64,000 nt of DNA from Alteraquisediminimonas sediminicola (GCF_019740335.1 NZ_JAHXZS010000001.1:496001-560000); one strand, 5' to 3'. Positions 17,660-27,692 are shown, counted from the stretch's first letter. The notes: generated from the letters alone by a model not told the origin. Translations and numbers: made by a program.

Positions 17660-19231
17660 GTGCGTTACGCCTATGGCATTACGGCCGCGCTGCTCGCAGG
17701 CGGCGCAGTGGCGACGATGACGTCCCAACTGCCGGTTGGGGCGCAGGTCGCGCAGAACGCGTCAGGTGCGGTGAATGCCGCCATGACGCCACGTCCCGGC
17801 GCCCCTGTCAGCTTTGCCGATCTGGTCAGCAAATTGCAGCCAGCCGTCGTCAACATCTCCACCACGCAAAAAGTAGAGGTCAATACAGGCGGGTTCAATC
17901 CGTTTGCCGGCTCTCCATTTGAAGACATGTTCCCCGGCATCGCGCCGAATAATAATGCGCCCAATGGCAACCCCGTCACGCGGGAGGCGACCTCGCTCGG
18001 CTCCGGCTTCATCATTTCCGCCGATGGCTATATCGTGACCAACAATCACGTCATCTCTGGCGGGGCGGAAGGCGCGCGGAACAACGTCACCATCTCGTCG
18101 ATCACCGTCACCCTGCCCGACCGCAAGGAATATGTGGCCAAGGTCATCGGCCGCGATCCGGTATCCGATCTGGCCTTGCTCAAGATCGAAGCCAAGAATT
18201 TGCCGTTCGTGCAGTTCGGGGATTCCACCCGCACCCGCGTCGGCGATTGGGTGGTGGCCATCGGCAATCCTTATGGACTGGGTGGCACGGTCACGGCGGG
18301 CATCGTTTCGGCTTTGCACCGCAATACCGGCCAGGGCGGCGCCTATGACCGCTATATCCAAACCGATGCCTCGATCAATCAGGGTAATTCCGGCGGGCCG
18401 ATGTTCGATCTGAACGGCAATGTCATCGGGATCAACACGCTGATCTTCTCACCGACCGGCGGCAATGTCGGCATCGGCTTCGCTATCCCGGCTGAACAGG
18501 CCAAGCCGGTCATCGATCAATTGATGGGCGCAGGCAAGGTGCGGCGCGGCTATCTCGGCGTCGGTATTCAGCCGATGACCGAAGATATCGCGCAATCGCT
18601 TGGCCTGCCCAAAAATCAGGGCGAAATCGTCCAACAGGTCGTCCCCGGTCAGGCCGCTGCCAAGGCGGGCATCCAGCAAGGCGATGTCATCCTCACCGTC
18701 AATGGCCGTACCGTCACCCCGGATGAAACCCTGTCATTCATCGTCGCCAATCTGCCGGTCGGGACCAAGGTGCCGATCGAATTATTGCGCGGTGGCGAAC
18801 GCAAGGCCGTGACAGCGATTGTCGGTGAACGCCCGTCGGAAGACAAGCTGGCCGCCAATTTTGAAGGCGATGGCAATGATGATGGCACGGCAACCGCCCC
18901 CAGCACAGCCGCAGGGCCCAAGGCGTTGCAAGCCTCGACCGGCCTCAGCCTGCAATTGATGACGCCGCAAATCGCCCAGCAACTCCGCGTGCCTGCCACG
19001 ACCAAGGGGCTGGTGATTGCCGCCGTCGATCCCAATAGCGATGCCGCCGCACAGGGGCTGCAACGCGGGGATATCATTCTCTCGATCAACCAGCGCCCGG
19101 TCGCCAGTGCCGATGCGGCATGGGCGGTCGTCGATGCGGCCCGCAAGGCCAATCGACCCAGCGTCTTGCTGCTGCTGCAACGCGGCCCCAGCCAGCCGCG
19201 TTATATCGGCATCAAGCTGACGGCGAAATAA
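17660..19231 (+). CDS. degP: DegP/HtrA periplasmic serine protease
   Basis: 523 residues, GTG start at 17660 with AAGGA 3 nt upstream and AGGAG just before. Signal-anchor-like N-terminus (residues 1-29), trypsin-like domain with triad His130 (TNNHVI), Asp170 (SDLALLK) and Ser244 (GNSGGP), then two PDZ domains (about residues 290-380 and 430-520, each with a GDVILTVNG/GDIILSINQ strand). Degrades and chaperones misfolded envelope proteins. A linker rich in Asp/Gly/Thr separates the PDZ domains. Terminator follows. Confidence 0.95.
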   Translation: MRYAYGITAALLAGGAVATMTSQLPVGAQVAQNASGAVNAAMTPRPGAPVSFADLVSKLQPAVVNISTTQKVEVNTGGFNPFAGSPFEDMFPGIAPNNNAPNGNPVTREATSLGSGFIISADGYIVTNNHVISGGAEGARNNVTISSITVTLPDRKEYVAKVIGRDPVSDLALLKIEAKNLPFVQFGDSTRTRVGDWVVAIGNPYGLGGTVTAGIVSALHRNTGQGGAYDRYIQTDASINQGNSGGPMFDLNGNVIGINTLIFSPTGGNVGIGFAIPAEQAKPVIDQLMGAGKVRRGYLGVGIQPMTEDIAQSLGLPKNQGEIVQQVVPGQAAAKAGIQQGDVILTVNGRTVTPDETLSFIVANLPVGTKVPIELLRGGERKAVTAIVGERPSEDKLAANFEGDGNDDGTATAPSTAAGPKALQASTGLSLQLMTPQIAQQLRVPATTKGLVIAAVDPNSDAAAQGLQRGDIILSINQRPVASADAAWAVVDAARKANRPSVLLLLQRGPSQPRYIGIKLTAK

Positions 19232-19253
19232 GCCGCCTGCCCGATCACAGACC

Positions 19254-19289
19254 AAAAAGGGGTCCGGTATCATGCCGGGCCCCTTTTTT
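19254..19289. terminator. bidirectional terminator between degP and tamB
   Basis: AAAAAGGGG and CCGG pair with CCGG and CCCCTTTTTT around the loop TATCATG. A-tract and U-tract flank a GC-rich stem, so it serves degP on the plus strand and tamB (stop at 19323) on the minus strand. Confidence 0.9.
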
Positions 19290-19322
19290 ATCATCGCCAA
19301 GATATGACAGACCAAGTCTTGA

Positions 19323-22300
19323 TCAATAATCCTTCGACACCCGCACGTTCACGCTCTGGCGGCCAATCGTCGATACCGAGGACAGCAATGACAGCCAGCG
19401 GGTGATCTGGAACTCCACCCGCGTCGCGCTATAGCCTGCGCCATCCGAGATCACCTCGACATAGGTCCGGCGGCCAATATATTTGCCCGCCGCCACCGAT
19501 GTCCCGATGCCAGTCGCCACATCTGCCGGCAAAATCCGCAGCCGATCCAGCCCCGTCGCCTTGCGGACGAAATTGATCGGGTTCAGCCCCCCGCCCGGCG
19601 AATTGAGCGCCGCCACCGCCGCCGCCAATTGCACAGCCTCTGGCGCGGACAAATTGGTGATCGACGTCCCGAACAACAACCGCGCCAGCAACTCATCTTC
19701 CGGCAGCGCAGGAATACTGGTGAAGCTGATATCGGGCCGCAATCCCGTCCCGGTCACGCGGATCGTCGCATTCAATCCAGACACATTCGCCAGCGCCGAA
19801 ATATCCAGCACCGGATCGGGAGGGACATCGCCGGTAAATCTGATCTCGCCACGATCAAGGTCGAACCGGCGGCCCGCAAATTCATAACCGCCGCGCACCA
19901 GCGACGCGCTCCCGATGATTTCCGGGTTCAACACCGCGCCGCCAATATGGAGATTGGCCTGCCATTCGCTATCCAACCCAAGACCCGTCACCATCATCTG
20001 GTTACGCGCCTTGGCATCCAGGTCATAACGCCAGACAGTATGCGGCCCGGCATTACTGGTCGTCGCCGCACGCGTCTCGCCATTGATCTCGCGCACATTG
20101 ATCGTCGGAATGGAACTGGCTGCCGCTCGTCCGAGACGATAACGACTGCGTTCCAGCACCAATTTTCCGCCAATCACGCCGGTACGGCCATCAGATTTGA
20201 TCGTGAGCGGCCCCGAAACAATGGCCCCCAGATCGTCGCGATCAACCAGTTCGGCATTTTTCAGATCGGCGCGAATATCCATACCGACCCCGCGCTCGGC
20301 GGAAATATCGAAGGTCGCACTGCCTGCAACCTTGCCCCCGTGCTTCATCCCGCCTTGGAATTGATTGATCAGCAAGCGCGAGCCATCGAACCGTCCGGTC
20401 GCTTCGATATTGTCGATTACCGCACCCGTCACGGCGCTTTCCAACCGCATCTTGGTTGACCGCATCGACCCACGGATGATCGGATTGGCCGCCGTACCGG
20501 TCACATCCGCGCCGATGGCGACCGGGCCGGACAGATCGATCGTCTCGACCCCGATCATCCGCCACAACGTATCCGCCGCCCCGTCATAACGCAGCTGCGC
20601 GAACAATGGTGCCGCCGCCAGCCGGTCCATCAATGTCCCCTGCCCGCCCAATGGTGCAATCCGCCCTTGGGCGCGACCGATCACCTTGCCATCCTGTGTC
20701 GCGATCAGGGCGCGGGCAGACAACGCATGATCACGCAGCGCGATATTCACCCCGGCATCGACCGGGCGAGAAGAAAGGATCAGGCCCGAACGCGTCAGCC
20801 CCTTGATCTTGAGGTAGAGGTCAGCCTGCGGCGTGCCGCGCCCTTTGCCCGGATGGACATAATGGAGCCTGCCGGTCGCAATCCCGCCAAGGCCCAATTG
20901 CGGCTGAAGAATATCCGCGATGGTCAATGGCAAGCGTTGCAGATCGGCATCGACCGACACCCGGCCATCGCCAAACAGCCCGGACACGCGCGCGCGCCCA
21001 CCGGCAAATTCCAAGGCGGTCGGCGAGAGCTGCCAGCCATCATCTGTGCGCGTCAGCACCGCCTCATCGACCAATCGGATCGGCTTGCGATCGACACTGC
21101 CCTGTGCGGCAATCTGCCAGCGGTCAGGGGTAATCTCTGCCACCGACTGGATTTCGAAACTACGCCCACGCGCCCCGGCAAAGCTCGATTTGATCGTACC
21201 GGCCCCGCCCTGCAACGCGAAATTCCCGGCAAAGCGGGCGAGCGAAATCGGCCCGCGCTGAAGGCCGGTCGCGCCAATCGTCGCGTTGATGCTCGTGCCC
21301 GCAGGATCGAGCAAGATACTGCCATCGACCTGTGCCGCGCGGACCATGATCGGAGTCGCGCCCTCTACCTTGGCGTTGCGCAGGCGCAGACGCGCCTTGA
21401 TCTGCTGCACGCCATCGACCGGGGAGAAGGACAATTGCCCGCTGATCCCGCCGCCACTCAGGTCAAGCCGCCCATCGAATCCACCGGTGCGCGAGGTCAG
21501 CACCCCGCCCATATTGGTCCCCGATACCAACAACTGCGCCACCGCGATGCGCGTATCCACACCCGGCGTCATCAAGATCTGGCCCTGCCCCTGGAACGGA
21601 CCGAACATCGACTGGCCCTCGGCCCGCCAATCATAGCCCGCCGCCGAAGGATCGAGCAGCAGGCGCATCTGCCTGATCCGCAAAGAGGGGTTGGGCGAGG
21701 CGAACAACAAGTCCAGCCTTGGCCGATCTATCCGGCCATCCAGCAGGATATCGAAGGCACCATATTGGCCCTGCACGCCCTTGCCTTCAAAAAAGAAGGT
21801 GCCGTCGCGCCGTCTGAAACCCGTGCCTTGCATCGTCAATGTCGGCGCGGTCAGTTTCAGGTCGATAAAATGGATGATCCCATCACGCCCGCGCGCCAAT
21901 CGCGTATCGATGACCGGCAACCCGCCTGCAAGGCCGCGCAAGAAATCATTGTCGAACCGCCTGATCCACGCCCGCCCGCGCCCGCCGACCTGCGACCCCT
22001 TGCCATCCGGGCCGGGGACCACGGTCAATTCGGTCATCACATCGACAAGGCCGAGGCCGGGGATCAGATAACGTTGCATCCCGGCGTTGATCGACACATC
22101 GAACTTGCCCGTCACCAGATCGATCACCAGTGCAAGGTCGCCATTGAGCTTATCCGAACGCAGCGCCAATTTCTCACCCGTGAGCAGCTTCGCCGTCACT
22201 TTGACTGCGCCATTAACACTGAGATTCTGGAGAATGCCCCCCACCACATCACCCGCGCCGGTTACCCGCGACGAGGTCATATTGACGGGCAAGATGACCG

Positions 22301-23525
22301 GGCTGGCGGACAAATGCCCCTTGCCGGTAATCCGCACATTTTCAAAGCCGGTGGTATCAAAGGCGACAAAGGGCGCGGTCAGCAGATAATCAAAGCTGGC
22401 CGTTTCAAACGCCCCGTCAAACCGCGCAACAAGCGCGATATTGCGCCCCGTCATATTGGGAAACAAGGCGGGAGCTTTCAGCAAATGCGCCCGCATTTCG
22501 ACCTGTTCAAACCGATTGCGCCCCAGATCGAGCGCCCCTTGCGCCCGCAGATTGAGCGCCCCGCTCTTCAGGCCGATCGCACCCCGCAGCTTGCGATTTT
22601 CAAGCTGCGCCGTTCCCGCCACCGCAATCGTCGGGGCGGACAGGCGCATCAGCTTGCCCTTTAAAAAACGGCTCGGCGCAAGTGTGCCGTTCAGATCGAA
22701 CCGTCCCTCATTATTGGCCAGCGCGAGATCGATCAGCTCGACCTTCTCCATTTCCGCATGCGCCGCGCCGCGCCAATGCTGCCAGTCGCCCTCGCCTTCG
22801 ATCCGCGCCGAAAATGGCCTTTTGGTGCCAAGCAATGGCCCGATCACCCCGCCCGTTGGGGCCTCCACACGGACAGACGCATCAAAGCGATTGTCATCCG
22901 GCACGGCCTCCACCCGAATACGGGCGACATCGCGGGCGCTGCTGCTCGCATCGAGTTCCACCCGCAATTCACCGCTACGCGCCGATAACGCGCCTTCTAC
23001 CCGCGCCACTTGTGGCTTGCCCGCAATCGCCGCGCCAATTCTCGCCCGTTGGATGCGTATGTCGCGCGCAACAATGTCGAAGCTCGGCAGCAACGGCGTC
23101 TTTTTGGCCGATGGCTTGAGTTTCGGCAGCCGATCAAGTGCGAGATCGGGAATAATCAGCCGGTTGATCTGTAGGCGGTTGTTGAACCATGCCAAGGGCT
23201 GCCACGCGACTTCCGCCGCCGAAATCGTCAGAAAACGGCCCTTGGGATCGCTAAAACGCAGATCCCGCAAGGTCATCTGTCGCCAGATCGACCCATCGAT
23301 CCGGCCAATCTCGATCCGCAGGCCTGAAGATGGTCGCTGCGCCGCAATCTGCCTCGCAATAAAGCGATGACCGATATCGGTATCGAGCGCCGCCAATGCG
23401 GCCACCGCCAACAATATCACCGCCAAGCCAGCAAGAAACACCCGCCTTGGCCAGCGGTGACGCCGTGGCGCGGTCGCCGCGATCACGACTTCCGTTTCCT
23501 CGATCATGTCGGGCGTGTCCGTCAT
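19323..23525 (-). CDS. tamB: TamB family translocation/assembly module protein
   Basis: 1400 residues from the ATG at 23525, two bases after the tamA stop; a TTG two codons earlier is the only alternative. Basic N-terminus, a single membrane helix (RVFLAGLAVILLAVAALAAL), a very long beta-rich AsmA-like body, and the C-terminal DUF490/TamB domain (GGYEFAGRRFDLDRGEIRF, DISALANVSGLNATIRVTG, LPEDELLARLLFG). TamB spans the periplasm and with TamA assists outer-membrane protein insertion and, in recent models, anterograde phospholipid transport. Co-transcribed with tamA. Confidence 0.93.
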   Translation of the reverse strand: MTDTPDMIEETEVVIAATAPRRHRWPRRVFLAGLAVILLAVAALAALDTDIGHRFIARQIAAQRPSSGLRIEIGRIDGSIWRQMTLRDLRFSDPKGRFLTISAAEVAWQPLAWFNNRLQINRLIIPDLALDRLPKLKPSAKKTPLLPSFDIVARDIRIQRARIGAAIAGKPQVARVEGALSARSGELRVELDASSSARDVARIRVEAVPDDNRFDASVRVEAPTGGVIGPLLGTKRPFSARIEGEGDWQHWRGAAHAEMEKVELIDLALANNEGRFDLNGTLAPSRFLKGKLMRLSAPTIAVAGTAQLENRKLRGAIGLKSGALNLRAQGALDLGRNRFEQVEMRAHLLKAPALFPNMTGRNIALVARFDGAFETASFDYLLTAPFVAFDTTGFENVRITGKGHLSASPVILPVNMTSSRVTGAGDVVGGILQNLSVNGAVKVTAKLLTGEKLALRSDKLNGDLALVIDLVTGKFDVSINAGMQRYLIPGLGLVDVMTELTVVPGPDGKGSQVGGRGRAWIRRFDNDFLRGLAGGLPVIDTRLARGRDGIIHFIDLKLTAPTLTMQGTGFRRRDGTFFFEGKGVQGQYGAFDILLDGRIDRPRLDLLFASPNPSLRIRQMRLLLDPSAAGYDWRAEGQSMFGPFQGQGQILMTPGVDTRIAVAQLLVSGTNMGGVLTSRTGGFDGRLDLSGGGISGQLSFSPVDGVQQIKARLRLRNAKVEGATPIMVRAAQVDGSILLDPAGTSINATIGATGLQRGPISLARFAGNFALQGGAGTIKSSFAGARGRSFEIQSVAEITPDRWQIAAQGSVDRKPIRLVDEAVLTRTDDGWQLSPTALEFAGGRARVSGLFGDGRVSVDADLQRLPLTIADILQPQLGLGGIATGRLHYVHPGKGRGTPQADLYLKIKGLTRSGLILSSRPVDAGVNIALRDHALSARALIATQDGKVIGRAQGRIAPLGGQGTLMDRLAAAPLFAQLRYDGAADTLWRMIGVETIDLSGPVAIGADVTGTAANPIIRGSMRSTKMRLESAVTGAVIDNIEATGRFDGSRLLINQFQGGMKHGGKVAGSATFDISAERGVGMDIRADLKNAELVDRDDLGAIVSGPLTIKSDGRTGVIGGKLVLERSRYRLGRAAASSIPTINVREINGETRAATTSNAGPHTVWRYDLDAKARNQMMVTGLGLDSEWQANLHIGGAVLNPEIIGSASLVRGGYEFAGRRFDLDRGEIRFTGDVPPDPVLDISALANVSGLNATIRVTGTGLRPDISFTSIPALPEDELLARLLFGTSITNLSAPEAVQLAAAVAALNSPGGGLNPINFVRKATGLDRLRILPADVATGIGTSVAAGKYIGRRTYVEVISDGAGYSATRVEFQITRWLSLLSSVSTIGRQSVNVRVSKDY

Positions 23526-23527
23526 CG

Positions 23528-25645
23528 TCAAAAGGCCTGGCCAAGCGAGACATAAACGCCAATCCGGTTTTCACCGACACGGCGTTTGAGCGGCGTCCCG
23601 ACATCGACGCGGATCGGGCCAAAGCTGGTGTGATAGCGCACCCCGATGCCCGCCCCATAACGCAGGTCTTTGAACGTCGGCAGGCCCGCTGCATAGAGAT
23701 TGCCGCCATCGAGAAATGGAACGACCCCGAAGTTGCCGAAACGAATCCGCGCCTCAATCGCGAATTCGGCAAGACTGCGCCCGCCCACCGGATCGTTAAA
23801 CACATCGCGCGGGCCGATTTCCTGATAGCCAAAGCCTCGGATCGAGCCCCCGCCACCCGCATAAAAACGCCGTGACGGGGCCAATTCTGCCCGCCCTGCA
23901 CCGGTGATGATGCCCAGTCGAACCCGACCTGCCATCACCACCCGATCAGCGACCGGCACATAGGCGCTGCTATCCACCTGCACCCGCGCATAGGCGGTAC
24001 GCTGATTACGGAATGATAATTCCGGCGTGACGCGCCCGGACAGGCGAAAACCGTTGGTCGGATCAAGCAGATCATTCGACCCATCATAGGCCAAAGACAA
24101 TGGCAAAGAAGCGATCATGAACGTGCGGCGACGATCGACGCCCGTATCGACATTGCTATCGGTTTCATCCGAGGCAATGAAATCGGCCCCGTAAGACCAT
24201 GTCCATTTCTTTTGCCAGACGATATTGGTCTGACGTTCGATTCCGGCCCCTAGCACGATTGATTTCGCACGATAGGCGGCACGGTCGACATTGCTGGCGA
24301 TGACATTGCCGGTCAGCACCCGGTCGCGGCGTCCGAAATTCCCGCGCCGCAGCGTCGCCCCCAATAATTGCTCCTGCGTACCCGCAACCCCGCGAAAGGT
24401 GACAGCCCCTTCCGGCGGCAACAAATTGCGATGCTGCCAACTGACTTCGGCGCGCAGCCCTTCGCCCGAGCCATAACCGACTTCGCCCGCAATTGTCCGT
24501 AGCGGCGCTTGTTCCAGCGCCACCTCGATATCGACATGCTCGCCATCCGCAGCCTTCACCGGCGTGATCACGGAAGTGGACACCAGCCCGGTCGCGATCA
24601 ATGCCCGCCGCAAATCTTCCATATCCGCCGCATCATAGGTATCACCCGCCTTGAAGCGAGCAATCCGGCCAATATGGCGCGCGCTGAACAATTTACGGCC
24701 CTTAATGATGATCTGCCCGATATGGTGTTTGCCGCCATCATTGATCGTGATCTTCATCGTGCCGACCGCATCGGCATGGTCGATCTCGACATCCGACTCT
24801 TTGACCTCGGCAAAGACATAACCATTGCGCCCCAGCGCCGTCTTCAACTGCGCCAGCGCAGTCTCCAGCCGATTGGCATCGACTGCATCGCCGGACTTGA
24901 TGCCGAAATTACGTATCGCCGAACGCAGCTTGGGATCCTCTTCATCAAGGCCCACCAGTTCGACCGAGGAAAAATGATATAGCGGCCCCGGCGTCGCAAT
25001 CAGCGACACCGTGATGCGTCCGCCAATATTGGCCCCCAATTCGGTCGCAATCTCAGCATCATAATAGCCATAGGATTGCAGCAATTGCTGCAACATCACC
25101 GCATCTTCGCGCGCGCGCCGGTCGATCTGCGCCACATTCGCGGTGTCGGAAGCATATTGATGCAACAACGACAATGATTTGAAGCGGACCTGCAAGCCCT
25201 CCGCCGCCAGCCCCTCAACCCCATTGAGTTCAACCGCGTAACGCGCTTCGTGAACCTCCGACACAGCCTCTGGGGGGGGCGATTCTGAGGCAACGGACTC
25301 CTGAGGTATCGGTATCGGCGCTGGCTGCGCCTCAATGGGCGTACCCGGTTCAGCAGGCGGTATCATCGTCCCGCCCATTTCGATCGGTGTGGGATCGGGC
25401 GTCGCAATATCGGCAATGTCGGGCCAGGCCACATCCATGTCCGGCATCGGATCAAGCGGGCTTAACGGATCGAGCAGATCATCACTGCCCGATATGGTCT
25501 GAGAGGAAGGTATCTGCGCAACAGGCGCTTCAGTCGCTGGCCCAGCCACCTGCGCATATTCCTGCGCCATCGCCGATCCCGGAAGGGCCATCGACATCCA
25601 CGCAAGTGCAATGGTCGCCTGCCGGGGGTGACGAACAAAATCCAT
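23528..25645 (-). CDS. tamA: TamA/BamA (Omp85) family outer membrane protein with Pro-rich extension
   Basis: 705 residues. Signal peptide to about residue 28 (GSAMA), then an acidic Pro-rich stretch of about 110 residues before the POTRA domains. Three POTRA repeats span about residues 150-390 (GRITVSLIATPGPLYHFSSVELVG is one core, GDTYDAADMEDLRRALIATG the last) followed by a 16-strand Omp85 barrel with GFGYQEIGPRDVFNDPVGG and the C-terminal aromatic residue (YVSLGQAF). Partners TamB downstream. Typical TamA is about 580 residues; the excess is the Pro-rich insert. Confidence 0.9.
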   Translation of the reverse strand: MDFVRHPRQATIALAWMSMALPGSAMAQEYAQVAGPATEAPVAQIPSSQTISGSDDLLDPLSPLDPMPDMDVAWPDIADIATPDPTPIEMGGTMIPPAEPGTPIEAQPAPIPIPQESVASESPPPEAVSEVHEARYAVELNGVEGLAAEGLQVRFKSLSLLHQYASDTANVAQIDRRAREDAVMLQQLLQSYGYYDAEIATELGANIGGRITVSLIATPGPLYHFSSVELVGLDEEDPKLRSAIRNFGIKSGDAVDANRLETALAQLKTALGRNGYVFAEVKESDVEIDHADAVGTMKITINDGGKHHIGQIIIKGRKLFSARHIGRIARFKAGDTYDAADMEDLRRALIATGLVSTSVITPVKAADGEHVDIEVALEQAPLRTIAGEVGYGSGEGLRAEVSWQHRNLLPPEGAVTFRGVAGTQEQLLGATLRRGNFGRRDRVLTGNVIASNVDRAAYRAKSIVLGAGIERQTNIVWQKKWTWSYGADFIASDETDSNVDTGVDRRRTFMIASLPLSLAYDGSNDLLDPTNGFRLSGRVTPELSFRNQRTAYARVQVDSSAYVPVADRVVMAGRVRLGIITGAGRAELAPSRRFYAGGGGSIRGFGYQEIGPRDVFNDPVGGRSLAEFAIEARIRFGNFGVVPFLDGGNLYAAGLPTFKDLRYGAGIGVRYHTSFGPIRVDVGTPLKRRVGENRIGVYVSLGQAF

Positions 25646-25912
25646 GCAATGTTACTAGCGCCGAAATTCTGAACCTACCATGCCCGATTATCGTTCATTG
25701 TCGCATTTTCTGGCCTTTACACTGCCAATATCAGATGCTGCGGGCTCATCGGCGAGCGCGCATTTGACGCTGTCATAACATCATCGTCTGAAACCCAGCG
25801 CCATCCACCGCTTTGCCAAGGCTTCCCCCACCGCTTGCAAGCCTTTAGGAGCAATCCCAACGCACCGGGATTCGCATCGAAACCGGGGCAACATCAAAGC
25901 GAGACCGCCATC

Positions 25913-26086
25913 ATGACCAACGCCCCCAATCGCCCGTCATCACCTAAGGCGGGCGGTGTCTTCATTGCCATCGGCTCCATCGGTGGTGCCGTCATTGCGG
26001 GCCGTTTTGGCGAGCCTGTCATCGGCTTTCTGATCGGCCTTGCCGCCGGGATCGCCATTTCGGTCTATCTCTGGCTCAAGAAATAA
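25913..26086 (+). CDS. small two-helix membrane protein
   Basis: 57 residues starting MTNAPNRPSSPKAGGVFIAI. After a short polar N-terminus come a Gly-rich helix (GVFIAIGSIGGAVIAGRFG) and a second one (VIGFLIGLAAGIAISVYLWL) ending KK. No family recognised. No clear Shine-Dalgarno. A good terminator follows at 26117, which argues for a real transcript. The preceding 25646-25912 stretch shows nothing else convincing beyond the tamA leader. Confidence 0.6.
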   Translation: MTNAPNRPSSPKAGGVFIAIGSIGGAVIAGRFGEPVIGFLIGLAAGIAISVYLWLKK

Positions 26087-26116
26087 GCCGCTAAAACCGA
26101 CAAGGCGCCCAGACGC

Positions 26117-26154
26117 AAAAAGGCCCGGCACCTATCAGGTGGCCGGGCCTTTTT
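26117..26154. terminator. bidirectional terminator between small membrane gene and atpF
   Basis: AAAAAGGCCCGGC and ACC pair with GGT and GCCGGGCCTTTTT around TATCA. Serves the plus-strand small gene and, in the opposite sense, the ATP synthase operon ending at 26176. Confidence 0.9.
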
Positions 26155-26175
26155 ATATCGCTAAAACTGATAAGA

Positions 26176-26829
26176 TCAGCTGTTGAGCGACGCGTTACCA
26201 ATACCGTCGATGGTCCCTTCGACCAGCGGCTTATCATTGGTCGCGCCATGATTTTCGGCGATCAGCTGGGTCGCGGCACGCACCGCGATATCAGCAACCT
26301 TGGCGCGGACTTCGGCGATGGCAGCGCGTTCGGCGGCGGCAATTTTGTCTTCGGCCATGCGGGTGCGGCGCACAATCAGTGCCTCCGCATCGACCTTGGC
26401 CTGCGCGGTCAGTGCATCGGCATCAAGCTTGGCCTGTGCACGGATGGCATCGGCGTCGATGATGGCCTGTGCAGCGCGGGCCTGATATTCCGCCTTCAGC
26501 CCTTCGGCATCGAGACGCAACTTTGCCGCCGCATCCAGATGCTCACGAATGCCCGCAATCTTGGCGTCAAGGCCAGATGCGATCATCGCCGGGACTTTTT
26601 TCCAGACCATGATGGCGATCACCGCCAGCATCGCCAACGACACCCATTGGGTGGCATCAAGGCCAAGGCCGGTCGGATCGACATGATGTTCTTCACCGGC
26701 AACTTCCGTCACCGCATGTGTAGCTTCAGCAGCATTGGCCGCTTCGACGTCTACACCAGCGACTGGCGCACCGGCAACCGGGGCAGCCACAGCAGCCTGC
26801 TGGTTTTCAACGGTTACAGGATTAAGCAT
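26176..26829 (-). CDS. atpF: ATP synthase F0 subunit b
   Basis: 217 residues, longer than the usual 160-170 because of an Ala/Val/Pro-rich N-terminal extension of about 55 residues with one His pair (EEHHVDP). Then a membrane helix (WVSLAMLAVIAIMVWKKV) and the long Ala/Glu-rich right-handed coiled coil of the peripheral stalk. Start overlaps the b' stop by 8 nt. Last gene of the F0 operon; F1 genes are not in the window, as usual for alphaproteobacteria. Confidence 0.9.
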   Translation of the reverse strand: MLNPVTVENQQAAVAAPVAGAPVAGVDVEAANAAEATHAVTEVAGEEHHVDPTGLGLDATQWVSLAMLAVIAIMVWKKVPAMIASGLDAKIAGIREHLDAAAKLRLDAEGLKAEYQARAAQAIIDADAIRAQAKLDADALTAQAKVDAEALIVRRTRMAEDKIAAAERAAIAEVRAKVADIAVRAATQLIAENHGATNDKPLVEGTIDGIGNASLNS

Positions 26830-27316
26830 TGCCCATCACCGCCTTTACTGACTTGCTAATTTTGGCATCTGTAATCGTAGCGCCGGACAAACGCGCGACA
26901 AGATCGCCCGTCAATTCCGCGCCCACGGATTCGAGATCAGCCTGTGCCGATGCGAGCGCCTTTTGTACGGCAGCTTCACCTTCGGCAAGCTTGGCATGAA
27001 GGGCGGCATCCACGTCCGCTAGGCGGATCGCGCTGGCCTTGGCCGCCGCATCCTTGGCCGTCTGGGTTGTCCGCACGGCTTCGTTACGGCCAGCTTCCAA
27101 CGCGTCCTGCCAACCATGTTCGGAATCAGCCGCAGCCACCCGCGCAAGTTCGGCCGCAGCAAGGTCTTCGGCAATGCGACGGTCGCGGGCATCGATCGTT
27201 TGTTCAACCTTGGGCAACATGCCCTTGCCGATCAGCAGATAAATAGTCCCGAATACCACCAGCAGCCAAAAGATCTGCGAGGCATAGGTTCCAAGGATTT
27301 GGTCTAATTGAGGCAT
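26822..27316 (-). CDS. ATP synthase F0 subunit b'
   Basis: 164 residues. Begins MPQLDQILGTYASQIFWLLVVFGTIYLLIGKGMLPKVEQTIDARDRRIAEDL, the standard b' opening: a membrane helix followed by the IDxRxxxI segment and a coiled coil. Forms a heterodimeric peripheral stalk with subunit b. Located between atpE and atpF as in photosynthetic bacteria and other alphaproteobacteria. Confidence 0.92.
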   Translation of the reverse strand: MPQLDQILGTYASQIFWLLVVFGTIYLLIGKGMLPKVEQTIDARDRRIAEDLAAAELARVAAADSEHGWQDALEAGRNEAVRTTQTAKDAAAKASAIRLADVDAALHAKLAEGEAAVQKALASAQADLESVGAELTGDLVARLSGATITDAKISKSVKAVMGNA

Positions 27317-27367
27317 TGCCGCTCTCTGAAATTATTCATCCCGGGGCATAGTCCCCCCGGAGGAACC

Positions 27368-27401
27368 GCCGATGCGGAGATGTCGCCACCCCCACATCGG
27401 C
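27368..27401 (-). other. hairpin between atpE and subunit b' gene
   Basis: GCCGATG (27368-27374) and CATCGGC (27395-27401) form a perfect 7-bp stem in the 95-nt gap. No U-tract. Could protect the 3' end of the atpE message and so help supply the 10-15-fold excess of c subunits. Confidence 0.45.
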
Positions 27402-27411
27402 AGACCGGATA

Positions 27412-27639
27412 TTAGGCGACGAAAAGCAGGATCATCGCGATAACGAACGCCAGCAGACCGAGAAGTTCGGCTGCGGCGAAACCGATGAACAGGCGACCCT
27501 GCTGGCCATCAGCGGCAGCCGGATTGCGCAGTGCGCCTTCGAGGAAAGAACCGAACACGTTGCCCACACCGAGGGCAGCGATGCTGACGCCAACTGCGGC
27601 GATACCGGCACCGATGAACTTTGCTGCTTCTGCGTCCAT
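27412..27639 (-). CDS. atpE: ATP synthase F0 subunit c
   Basis: 75 residues from the ATG at 27639 (GGAG 8 nt upstream); a longer open frame upstream is not c-like. Two membrane helices joined by the polar loop EGALRNPAAADGQQ; the ion-binding carboxylate is the Glu in GFAAAELLGLLAFV of helix 2. GAGIAAVGVSIAALGVGNVFG is the Gly-rich helix 1. Proton-type c ring. Confidence 0.96.
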   Translation of the reverse strand: MDAEAAKFIGAGIAAVGVSIAALGVGNVFGSFLEGALRNPAAADGQQGRLFIGFAAAELLGLLAFVIAMILLFVA

Positions 27640-27692
27640 GATTAAACTCCTTCGTTGTAATTCAGATGGGGGTAATAAGTGAAACGTAACTC

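Noticed and set aside
20667-22664. 665-codon open frame opposite tamB
   Set aside because: Antisense shadow of a GC-rich gene; the composition is dominated by Arg, Pro, His and Gln with no domain or ribosome site.
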